Shown here: in pieces, positions 36,849 to 46,033 of the stretch
Layout: the number at the start of each line of letters is the position of its first letter
How positions within the stretch are numbered: position 1 is the stretch's first letter
Source: Deuterostichococcus epilithicus
Lineage: Eukaryota > Chlorophyta > Trebouxiophyceae > Prasiolales > Stichococcaceae
DNA length: 64,000 nt
Assembly: GCA_033439295.1 (NCBI GenBank)
Contig: JAVTLE010000023.1
Location: 1,488,001 to 1,552,000, forward strand
Direction: 5' to 3'
The notes under the pieces: generated by a model
What the model was told of the DNA's origin: nothing
The model's input: only the letters and a program-made list of their open reading frames with translations
Database searches by the model: none
Translations under genes and position numbers: made by a program

Positions 36849-38039
36849 ATGGTTGCCGCCAAGGCCAAGTTCCAGGCCCGGGATCACGAGAACGAGCAGC
36901 CCAATGCGCGGAAGCGGCACTGCAGCAAGGGCGCGCTGGCGCTCAGCTGCAACAGCGTGTGTCAGGGCGGGGACCCGGCCGCTGACTTCCTGCACCAGTT
37001 CAACCTGGCGCAGGGCCTGTGCTCGCCGGACCAGACGATCAACGAGCTGATGTGGCGGTGCTGGGCAGAGTTCAACGTGCGACTTCACGACTCGCCACCT
37101 TTGCTTTCAAACCAGACTGCTTATTCTTGTGCATGAGACAAGGCACCAAGCGTTTTGCCACAGGTCAAGACCACCGGGGCCGCAGCCTCGATGGTGAGCG
37201 GGTATGAGCAGCGCAGGCATGGCGGCGCAAAAGCATGCCCAGAGCCGGCATTTCAGATTTTGAGAGGGCACCGGCTGCACAAGTGTTCACCTCGACCGAT
37301 CGTTCTGTACCCTTCCAATGTTGCAGGTGCTTATGCGGAGCCATGCAGGCATGCTGCGCGACCTCCCGTTGTGCGGATACATGAGCATTACCCGGACAAG
37401 CAAGACGCAGGCCTTCCGGCGGCTGTTGGAGGCGGAGGGTCTCGGCAGTCCGGGCGGCAGCTGGCCGCTCCACGTGCACGTGATCTCCAGCGTCCTGCAG
37501 CGCTTCTTCTACCAGTTTCCGGACGCCAGCCTGTGTCGCTACACCGTCAAGCAGCCGGATTGGCTGGGCCAGGTGGGTGCTGGAATGGGTTGCCATCTGA
37601 TAGCATCCCGAAATTTTTCACATAGAAAAGCCGCTGCGACTGTTCGATCGCAACATGCAGCTGGCTGCAAAGTCCCTCCAACTTGCATGGTGCTAACTTG
37701 GGTTGCTCTGCATGTGCAGTGGTGCACCAAGTGGGGGATTCCCGGCTGCAACATCACGCTGTACGCCGTCAACGTGTACGACCACACCTACGAGCCGATG
37801 CACGTGAGAGTTCCTTCCTCAGGGGGGGCTCCTGCAGAGCAGGAGCCCCCCTCTCTCTGCAGAGCCTGATGCAGACTCCTTTTCGAGTTTCCGTGGGCTG
37901 ACTGAGGCGTGCAGCAACACCCTGGCCTCTGCATCCACACAGGCACGTTACAACCCTCGTGCAGGTGCACGGCGGTGAGCTACAGGCACCCGTGGAGAAT
38001 CTTAATCGCACGCTGTTCGTGCCCACGATGGGAGCGTGA
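36849..38039 (+). CDS. Unknown 220-aa protein
   Basis: Five exons join in phase with no loose ends: 36849-37076 (ATG), 37164-37193, 37327-37572, 37720-37803 and 37965-38039 (TGA), giving 221 codons. I do not recognise the family. The N-terminus is basic (VAAKAKFQARDHENEQPN, ARKRH). The middle has GYMSITRTSKTQAFRRLLEA and a well-ordered stretch WPLHVHVISSVLQRFFYQFP. The C-terminal third holds WCTKWGIPGCNITLYAVNV and ends NRTLFVPTMGA. Eight or so cysteines are spread over the chain. There is no signal peptide or membrane span. The second exon is only 30 nt. The intron before the last exon holds a strong GC-rich hairpin. Consistent phase supports a real gene; its function is open. Confidence 0.65.
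37823..37851. other. Strong hairpin just inside an intron
   Basis: GGGGGGCTCCTGC (37823-37835) and GCAGGAGCCCCCC (37839-37851) pair perfectly over a 3-nt loop, about 20 nt after the 5' splice site. Confidence 0.85.
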
Positions 38040-38663
38040 AAGACATGTGACCGCTGACGCTTCGGGGATCAACGACGATCAACCCAGAACAATGTACGGA
38101 GTGCCGCCCCCCTCGGGGGGGATCCTGACGAACTGTCGAATTGACTGTCTGGCGTACGTGCCGGACGTGATGCTCTGCCCTCAGGGCATGAGTGACCATG
38201 TGCATCACACATTTTTGCCGCCTCCGCTCTTGCACACCTAGCTATGAACCCCCAAGAACAGACGATTCGTTTTCTGTAGCTCTTGTATCTACATATGTTT
38301 GGTTTTGTAGAATCTGCATGTTGAGACGCTCAGTGTAGGCATCCAGACGCCAGTAAATCTCTGCAGCGAACAGCAGGTCTCAGAATTTGCGCACCAATCA
38401 CCCTCGCCGCCAGCTCCAGCGGCCAGCGGATTTGGCTTGCAGCCATCTACATTTTGCATCTCAAGTTCCAAATTTGGCGTCTACATCTCAACAGCTTGCA
38501 GAACGTCACAGAGAGAGTCGAAGCGCACTCACAGTGAGGGGCAGAACAGGCGACTACAAACCTTGGGGGAGCCGAACAGCCTCTTCTCCTGACGGGGTCC
38601 AGATTGCAAGCAGAGCCAGGCTTGAGACACTTCTCAGGATCTAAAGCGATTCATTCGTTCAGC
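38040..38663. other. Intergenic, 38.0-38.7 kb
   Basis: Separates two same-strand genes. It contains a small C/G hairpin near 38105 (CCCCCCTCGGGGGG) soon after the upstream gene. No coding exon is supported. Confidence 0.45.
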
Positions 38664-40083
38664 ATGTTCGTCGAGGCCGCTGCTCGCCCTGCGTCATGGA
38701 ACGAGCATGACCTGCTGGGATTGGGCACGATGCCGTCCTGCGACTCCGACAGCGCGGTCAGCAGATACAATCCCACGCCTGGTACAGCACAACCCTAAGT
38801 CACTGTGCATTATACGCAGTCTCTTCGACCAGAACAGCTGGCGGGTAAACATGATGACTGACTGCGGGTGTCGCAGGAACGGGCCGCACGGGGTTCATCA
38901 ACGTTCCCCCAAACAGCTATCCGTTCTACGGTAACAGCGAGAGATACGCTCCATTGACGCAGCCAGATGGCGGACAGCTGTCAGGTGCGGGGGATGCAGC
39001 GTCGCACATGTGTGCGCTGTGCCAAAGCGTTGTGTGCTGCGCCCAATGGCAACATTCGGGGCTCGAGCGTGACGACAGAGCATAATGATGCAGATTCGAC
39101 GCCAATGTACAATCCCACAACGGAGCAGGCGGAAGCAGATCGGCAGACGGCCTACGAGGCCGGTGTGCCGCACGGTGATCACTCACGAGCCACTACTGGC
39201 GGAAGTTCCCGCCGCCAGGACATTGATCTGTGTACAGTGACCAGCACAGCTCCTTAAGCAGGTAGCAGGACGTGTCAAATAGATTTCTTGTCGTACGCAG
39301 GTCTGGTGGCTCCTGGAGACAAGTACGAAGGTCTGCCGACGCTGCCACTGCAGGTGGTCAGCGAACTGGTGAGGACCTGCCCCCGGCGCACTGCCCTGCC
39401 GCCATTGGGCATTTCCACATCAAGTTTCAACAATCTGCTTCATGGCAACTTGAACTGGAGCGTATCAGCTATGGCTGTGCAGCACGAGGACAGCGAGTAT
39501 GGCGACCAAATTGGCGAGGACGGCATGCATCATGGCGGCCCCTTCTGGATCCATATCAGTCCGACCATGCGCGTGGAGGACCTCCGCAAGGTCATCAGGG
39601 TGCGCGCCCTGCACGAGCAGCTACTCTGCCTCGCTCGCAAAGGACTACAGCGAAGGCCGCATGCGCGCTTTGCAGCATGTGCCACCTGAAGGCGGTGGTA
39701 TTGCCGCAGCCCCAATGGACATATGCTCATTGGCGCTTGCAGGACAAGGGCGGCATCCTGCCGGGCCTGCAAAAGCTATCGTATGCGGGGAAAGCCTTGC
39801 AGGACTCACAACGCACCCTCGAACAGTGCGCCTGCTGCCATGTCGTATTCGATTTGCAAGCTATGGCGCCAGGAGTGTAGGCAGGTTTACAGGAATCGCC
39901 CGCCTCACTGGAGATGTGCAGATGCACTGCATGTTCGTCCATGGCAAAGGCTGAGATTCGCCGCCATGTACTTGCAGCTACGGCATCCGCTACTGGCAGG
40001 CCAGATTCCCCAATTGGCCGCTGAAGATCCAACGCTGTGCGCCTCCTCTATCTGCTCTTTGGTCACACCTCAACGCACAGTGA
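38664..40083 (+). CDS. Protein with a C-terminal ubiquitin-like domain
   Basis: Seven exons join in phase: 38664-38781 (ATG), 38877-38984, 39094-39162, 39301-39368, 39483-39599, 39743-39825 and 39978-40083 (TGA). They give 223 codons. The N-terminal half has short conserved-looking motifs without a family name: RYNPTPGTGRTGFINVPPNS, MYNPTTEQAEADRQTAYEAG and APGDKYEGLPTLPLQ. The C-terminal ~85 residues look like a ubiquitin fold: FWIHISPTMRVEDLRKVIRD, LPGLQKLSYAGKALQDSQRT and LEHYGI, followed by RYWQARFPNWPLKIQ. There is no C-terminal Gly-Gly, so it is unlikely to be conjugated. The domain is probably a docking module. The rest is unassigned. Confidence 0.72.
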
Positions 40084-40272
40084 TGCACTGCCCACTGCCA
40101 GCACCAGCACCTTGCACCTGCATTGCAGATGCATACCCGCAGGTTGAAGCCTTGTTCACTGAGGGCCGGAAAGCGGAGCAATTGTGAGCACTTGTCAACA
40201 ACCTTGTGCATGGCTGTGCAGTCTGAATGCAGAGCTGCTCGCCTGTGGCACAGGCGCCAAAGTGCTAGATCG

Positions 40273-41200
40273 TCAGCCGTCCGTAGAGGAGTTCAAAAAT
40301 GCCAGCAGCTGCTGCCGGTTTCTGGCTGCAACCTTGTCCTCCTTTGACTGCTCCAGCTTTAGCTTGATCTACATGTGCAGTGGACACCGTCACGGGTGTG
40401 GTTCGACCGGAGAGATGCTCGAGAAACCGCATAAACTGCTTGTGGCCATGCAAATCAAGCCTGTGAACTCACCTTTTTGCCAGAGACCGAGCTGTACTTG
40501 GTGCCATCTTCTCGTCCCCCAAGAAACTGCATTTGAAGGACGGGTTTTCTTGGCGAACCAACCTGTGCATCGTTCCTGTGGCTATTGCGCCACTGCATGC
40601 CAGTTGCCATCCCAAGCCTGCCCGAGGTAGCGTTGCAAGATTGGGTAACATTTTTCAAACAATCATCAACAATCATGAAATGCAAATGTGTTCACCTTGG
40701 ACAATTGCACCGGCGAGGACTTCCTCGACTTCCGCTTACTCTTCTTCCTGTCCTTCTTGTCATCTTTGCTGGACTTGCGCTTGCGCTCACTGGACTTGCT
40801 GCTCTTCAGGTCGTCCTTCTTATGCCGCCGCCGCCGCTTGCGCTTCCGCTCCCGGCTGCTCTCGGTATCGCTGCTGTCGCTGCGTCGATGCCACTGGCAA
40901 ATACAAGCAGTCAGTCGACAGCCCTTGCTGTTGGCGCAAGAGTGCCAGTTTTGGGTCTGAGCCCACACTCCAATACAAACGCGTTCGCACCTGTGCCTGC
41001 GGCGTTTTCGTGTCTTTGACGACGTCGAAGCACCCTTGGCTCGCGACCGACGGGCATCTGCACCGCAGCAGCGGCATGGCTCAAGCGACGATACAAGTGG
41101 GTCGCGCATGCGGCAACATCCCTTGGTGCATCCCTGCACCTGCATCTGTGTCGCTGTCACTGGACGACGATGTGCCGCTGCTATCTAGCTTGTCCGGCAT
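40273..41200 (-). CDS. SR-like Lys/Arg/Ser-rich nuclear protein, 153 aa
   Basis: Five exons on the minus strand join in phase: 41140-41200 (ATG), 40991-41057, 40696-40879, 40473-40526 and 40273-40368 (TGA), giving 154 codons. The first 20 residues are acidic and Ser-rich (SSGTSSSSDSDTDA). Then come long basic runs (RKRRRH, RERKRKRRRRHKKDD, DDKKDRKKSKRK), typical of nuclear splicing-associated proteins. The C-terminal 50 residues are not low complexity: FLGGREDGTKYSSVSGKK, then KLKLEQSKEDKVAARNRQQL and LAFLNSS, which look like a conserved short domain. Nuclear localisation is likely from composition. A link to pre-mRNA splicing is inference only. Confidence 0.75.
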
Positions 41201-42297
41201 CGCGGCGAGGCCGCGAGGCCAGTGGCTTCTGTGACTGCACGCCCTGGGCAGCTGAGTGTTGGGTTAGAGGACTTGTATCGTGTGTATCCTCAGAATGTTC
41301 AAGCCAGACCTCAGAGGCTGACGGATTCTCTTCAGCACAGTCTGCACAAGACCTGAGATTTCACCAGTACGGTCGCTAAATGGCGTTCTGAAGTTCTGAT
41401 GCTGTTCCAGCAGCTGCTTGCAGCTCGCTGTTCCTTCAGACCCAATCCAAGATTGATCCGAGCTAATCATGTTCAGATCAGTGCAAAATCTGTTTCTTCG
41501 CCAAACTGTGCTTGCAACGCGTTAAAAAGCTCTGTGTCGCCTGCTACTGGCTAGCTGATTGGTACACCCGTCCCAGGGCGACTGGCACGCGCTTTGAATC
41601 GCACGATTTGACGAAAGAATGAGGCCGGCATGGACACCGAAGCTGGCAGGATCGGCTTCACGCTGCTGCAGATTCGTGACGGCAAACGCGAACAAAGGCT
41701 TCGGGAAGCCCGCACCCCGATCAGCATCCACCAAGGTGTCACGCCGTCTGTCTGCATCATGCATATGTGCTTCGGGCATGGCCGCCGCACTCCGGCGGCA
41801 GGCCTGTGTTATCACCTTGATGTGTAAAAGCACACAAGGCCAGAACGTTACACAATAGCAAAGTAGATGCAGCGATTGACACTTCATCATGTGTTCCTTT
41901 CGGCAAACGAAGGACCGCAAGGGCGGCGGCGGCGATGCCGGCGGCAGGAAGGGCCGTAGGCGGCAGACCCAATTTATCGAGGACGAGGAGCAGCGGCAGC
42001 AGCAGTCCGCGTCCCAGCCCGCTAATCGGAACTTGTTGCCGCCACAGTCCTCAGCGGCACAGCGGGAGGTGGAGGACCGCTTTAGGTGCGATGAGAAAAA
42101 CTTTGCCACAGATTATGGCATGCGATCCGTCAGGCGGAAGAGCATAGTCCAGTATGACCAACGAGGAAACCCGTGCGGGTCTCTTTCGTCGTCAAAGGGA
42201 ATTTGATGAGATGGACAGATGTTGATCCAAATTTTGCACGCCAATGCCAAAGGGTGCCAAGCAACGCCAACGCTGTGCATGCAGAAACTCGGTGCAG
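41201..42297. other. Divergent gap with an unresolved upstream exon
   Basis: Lies between the SR-like gene and the TPR gene. It must contain the promoters and the missing 5' exon or exons of the TPR gene. A candidate exon near 41889-42138 can be read as GGRKGRRRQTQFIEDEEQRQ or, in another frame from 41935, as a Ser/Arg-rich transit-peptide-like stretch. I cannot choose between them. Confidence 0.35.
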
Positions 42298-44962
42298 GCG
42301 CAGCAGTCGGGGGAGGGCGGCTCAGAGTCGGACTTCGAGCGACGGCTGACGGCGCTGGCGGAGCGGACTCCGGCGCAGCGCAAGGCCGATGCTGAGCAAG
42401 TGCAGCAGGACATCCTGGCTATGGAGCCGCAGTTCGGCCGGGCGCCCGATTCGCCGCAGCAGCAGGCGCCGCGGCCCGCAGCAGACGAGTCCGAGGACGA
42501 TAAGCCCTCGTGGCTGGTTCGGGTGCGCGTGCTCATTCAATCTGCAACTGCTGTAGCACGACTCTCATCGGTGTGACCACCAACAGTGTGACCATCGGGT
42601 TCGAGGAGGCAGGGCATGCAGGCGCTCGTGGCTGCCTCCCATGGCGATGCTGCCTGCCAGTATAGTGCACAGCACCTACTCGACACCTGACCGGGAGTCC
42701 CCCTGCTTGGTGCTGCCTGTGGCTCATGCAGTGTTGCCGCCGCAGGAGCCGGCCGGCGCGGGCGCCTTGTTGCAGGTTGCGCCCGGTGCAGCCTCCAGTT
42801 CAGGGTGAACATCAGTGCATTGTTGCCGCCGCAGGGAGCGGCGGGCGCGGGCGCACTGCTGCTGGTCGGCATCTTCCTCGTCTCCAGCATACGCGGCGAC
42901 TTCGGGGATGGCGGCGGCCAGCCTGCTGGCAGCGCGGCGCCACAGCAGCTGGGCGAGGAGCAGCGCAAGGAGCTGCGGGCGCAGGCAGAGCGCTTCGACG
43001 AGCAGCTGGCCGCGGCGCCCGACAACATCGAAGCCCTGGAGGTGAGCAGCGACATAAGACCTATGAATGCTCACCAGATTCGCTCGGCCAGTCAGCTGTT
43101 CAGACGCTGACGGAGCGATCCGACAGCAGCTGGGTGCAGCGCTCGGCAGTATGGAGGCCCTGGGCTTACTGGGGACGCGGGATCTCCTGGTGTTTCTGCC
43201 GTCCAGGAGTTGGTGCAGGGTGGGGGAGTGCCACATGCCATGCAGGCGGAGTGCTTTGACGGGCAACTAACCATGGCGCCTGACAGCGTGGGCCCCCGCC
43301 CGAGGGCGCTCCATGCGCATGCTGCCATCCCCAACTCCGGCAGATCGGGCTGAGATTCCTGACCTGCTTCTCTTTGTATGCAGGGCGCGGCGGTGTCCTA
43401 CGCAAGGCTGGGTGACCTGAAGAAGGCGTCTGGCCTCCTGACGCAACTGTCAATGGCGAAACCGGACGATGCTGAGGTGCGACCCCTGCCGCCACTGCTT
43501 TGTATGTAGGACCCAGTTTTTCAAGGTGTGGCTGCCGCGGCTGCAAATGTGGCCGCCTCGTGTCAGTCCGCAACAATGGATGCCGCTGCTGATCGGCTCA
43601 TGAATTTCTCAGTCATTTTATCTGTCGTCGAACACTCGTTTTTGATCAGCTACATCCAGTGACGCCTCTTGACTGTGCGCACAGGTATGGCGCCTGCTGG
43701 CGGAGACGCAGTCTGCGCAGGGCGACTTCAAGGCCTCGTCAGCAGCATACGAGACGGCAAACGTGAAGGCTGGCGGCGACAACATCGACCTGCTGTCCTC
43801 GTGGACGGACGCGTTGCTTGCCGATGGCAAACAGGAAAAGGTGGGTTCTGCAAATTTTTCGCAGTTGGCCCACCCCTGGGGCGCTCGACGGCAGTCAGCA
43901 ACATGGGCTTACTGTCTTACGAGCATCACAGCAGGAGGTCGCCTTGCCGGCCGCTGATGACTCCCGCTTGGTACTGCATACAAATTCAAGAAGACATGTG
44001 TGGGCGAGTTTGCACGGACCGCCGCAGACAGTAAAGCATGTGTGCCAGGCATTCGTGCACCTGCTGAATCCTGCCCTGGAGTGGCCAGCAAAGGCGCTCG
44101 CCTAGGTGCAGCACGACATGGCACGCCAAAGCAAGGTTCTCAATTGCAGTGGCCACATCTGCCAGGTTGCGCTGGGGCAGCTAGCGGGAGCGCCGCAGCG
44201 GGGGTTCCATGGACCATCCAGGACCCAGCACCTGGCGTCGGCAGGTCTTTTCGGCTGCCTTTTAGAGTGATTCATTATGCTCTTTTGGACCTGAGTTGTA
44301 TGTCCTACGCAGGCGGTGGAGGTTGTGAAGGCGGCTCAGGACAAGGCGTCGGCGGAGCTGGCGGTCGACTTGGACCTGCTGCTGGGCCGGGTGTACTCGC
44401 AGTGGCGGGGCCACAACGGAGATGCCCTTGCGCTCTACGACCGCCTCGCAGAGGTGCGGGTCGACAACACGGAAGTGGCCTCGGAAAAAGGAGACCCGAT
44501 GCGGCGCGGTATCCTGCCAGAGGCGGTGTGATACAAAGCGCGAGGCAATGCCTCCCCATTCGGAGCTTACACCTGCAGTGTAGCGTGCGCTGACGCACAC
44601 GATTGCTCCAAAATGTAACAAAGGCTCCCCCAAGGAAGCTCGCTGGTCTGACTCGGGTGGCCTGTTCCCGCGCAGAGCAACCCTGACGACTTCCGGGCGC
44701 CACTCGCCAAGGGGCTGATTCTGAAGAGGTGATTTGACATGTGGATGGGTGTGTTTGTGCTCTGTGTATTTACCCCACACAGATGCGGTCGCTGTTCCGT
44801 GTAGGGTACGCCTGCATTGTCAATGCGAGTCACGCCTGTTTGTGCCTGCGCTGCAGTGAGGGGCGGAAGGGCGATGCCGCGCGCTACTTCATGAAAGCAC
44901 GGTACCTTGCGCCGTCGTCTGCGCGGCAGGCAGTCGACGCACTTGTGAGCAGGCAGCAGTGA
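42298..44962 (+). CDS. TPR protein, probably plastid-targeted (SLOW GREEN 1-like)
   Basis: Exons 42298-42522, 42835-43041, 43384-43476, 43685-43840, 44313-44453, 44676-44728 and 44857-44962 (TGA) join in phase to 327 codons; the N-terminus is missing. An acidic, Gln/Pro-rich segment is followed by one membrane span (GALLLVGIFLVSS). TPR-type helical pairs come next: EEQRKELRAQAERFDEQL with PDNIEALE, YARLGDLKKASGLLTQL, WRLLAETQSAQGDFKASSAA, LGRVYSQWRGHNGDALALYD and NPDDFRAPLAKGLIL. The end, GDAARYFMKARYLAP, resembles plant SG1, a chloroplast membrane TPR protein needed for greening. TPR repeats bind partner proteins. Plastid location is inferred from that likeness, since the transit peptide is not resolved. 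Confidence 0.72.
42731..42775 (+). repeat. Ghost copy of the start of the TPR gene's membrane exon
   Basis: GTTGCCGCCGCAGG plus GCCGGCGCGGGCGC at 42733 repeats the true acceptor and exon start (42822-42850) 89 bp upstream. The ghost no longer encodes a membrane span. Confidence 0.82.
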
Positions 44963-45690
44963 TGGCTGATTTTGATCTGGTTTGAGTGACTTCTAGCGAA
45001 CGCAAGCAATGTAGCTGCCTGCAGACGGGCACTGAGAGCCATTGATCTGTAACCTTATTGGGGAGTTGCTCGACCCTAGGTACAACAGTCCTCGTTACGA
45101 AATACGCTTTGCACCCTGCTTTCCCTGCGAAGCCGCCGTGCTGTTCTCATTTCACCACCCTGCACGCTGCTGCTCAACGCCGCCATAACTACTCTCATTC
45201 TACCAGACTGCCGTGAAACGAGACGACAAGCCCCATCACAGGAGCAGATGCTGCCGCATGCAGCAGTGCAGCCTGCACTAGCAAACAGGTGAGCCAGTCG
45301 GCACTTGCACGTGAGCTTGTCGTTGAGGCAGATTATGTGGCGGCAAGTGGCTCGAACAGCGCCTCACGGTCAGCCACACGCTCCTTAGCCTTATCACACA
45401 CTCCAACGACAGGCAGCGACCTTGAGTCGGTGCCAGCCCTATGAAATCAGCAGAGGGAGGTGCATTCCTACACAAAGGTAGTGCAGCCGTCACAAGCCCT
45501 CCGGGTTGGATGGAATTTTCTGCAGCCTTCGTATCTGCTTCGTGTTGTACCCATGGCCACTGCGGGTTCAGCGCCCAATATGAAGACAGACAGCCCCCGA
45601 CACCGCTACTGAGGCTTGCTCCTGGCTACACTGCAGATTCGTCGACAAAGCAATCCCGGAGATGATCTAGGGCTGCTAATTCAAAGGAGA
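44963..45690. other. Intergenic, 45.0-45.7 kb
   Basis: Same-strand gap holding the 3' UTR of the TPR gene and the promoter of the next gene. Apart from a TGTAA no feature stands out. Confidence 0.45.
45048..45052 (+). terminator. TGTAA polyadenylation signal of the TPR gene
   Basis: TGTAA occurs 86 nt after the stop, at the expected distance. Confidence 0.5.
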
Positions 45691-45993
45691 ATGTGGCCAC
45701 AACACCCTGGCGGCGGGCAAGGACGCGGCTTTGTTCCCTTTCCGCAGGAGCAGCTGCTCGTAGCTTCGCCCGCACAAGCAGTCGCATCGCTGGCCTCTGG
45801 CAGCAGCACTTGGGCTTCCACGGTCCGCTGCAGCCAGGGCAGCACGGCAACTTTGGCTGGGAATGCTCACCGCCGCAGCTTCAGTCCGGCAGCTTCCAGC
45901 GGCCGCCATTACATAGCCAGCCGTTCCAGTATCCAATGCCACGAGCAGCAGCTGGGCATGAACCAGCCGCAACAAGCATTCTCACAGCCGTAT

Positions 45994-46033
<40 letters not shown>

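Noticed and set aside
38766-39115. TACAATCCCAC occurring twice, 338 bp apart
   Set aside because: Both are within true, phase-matched exons of the ubiquitin-like gene (RYNPTPG and MYNPTTE), so this is a protein motif and not a ghost exon.
41522-42109. 195-codon minus-strand frame upstream of the TPR gene
   Set aside because: No family likeness and it overlaps the likely promoter and 5' exon of the TPR gene; composition is not convincing.
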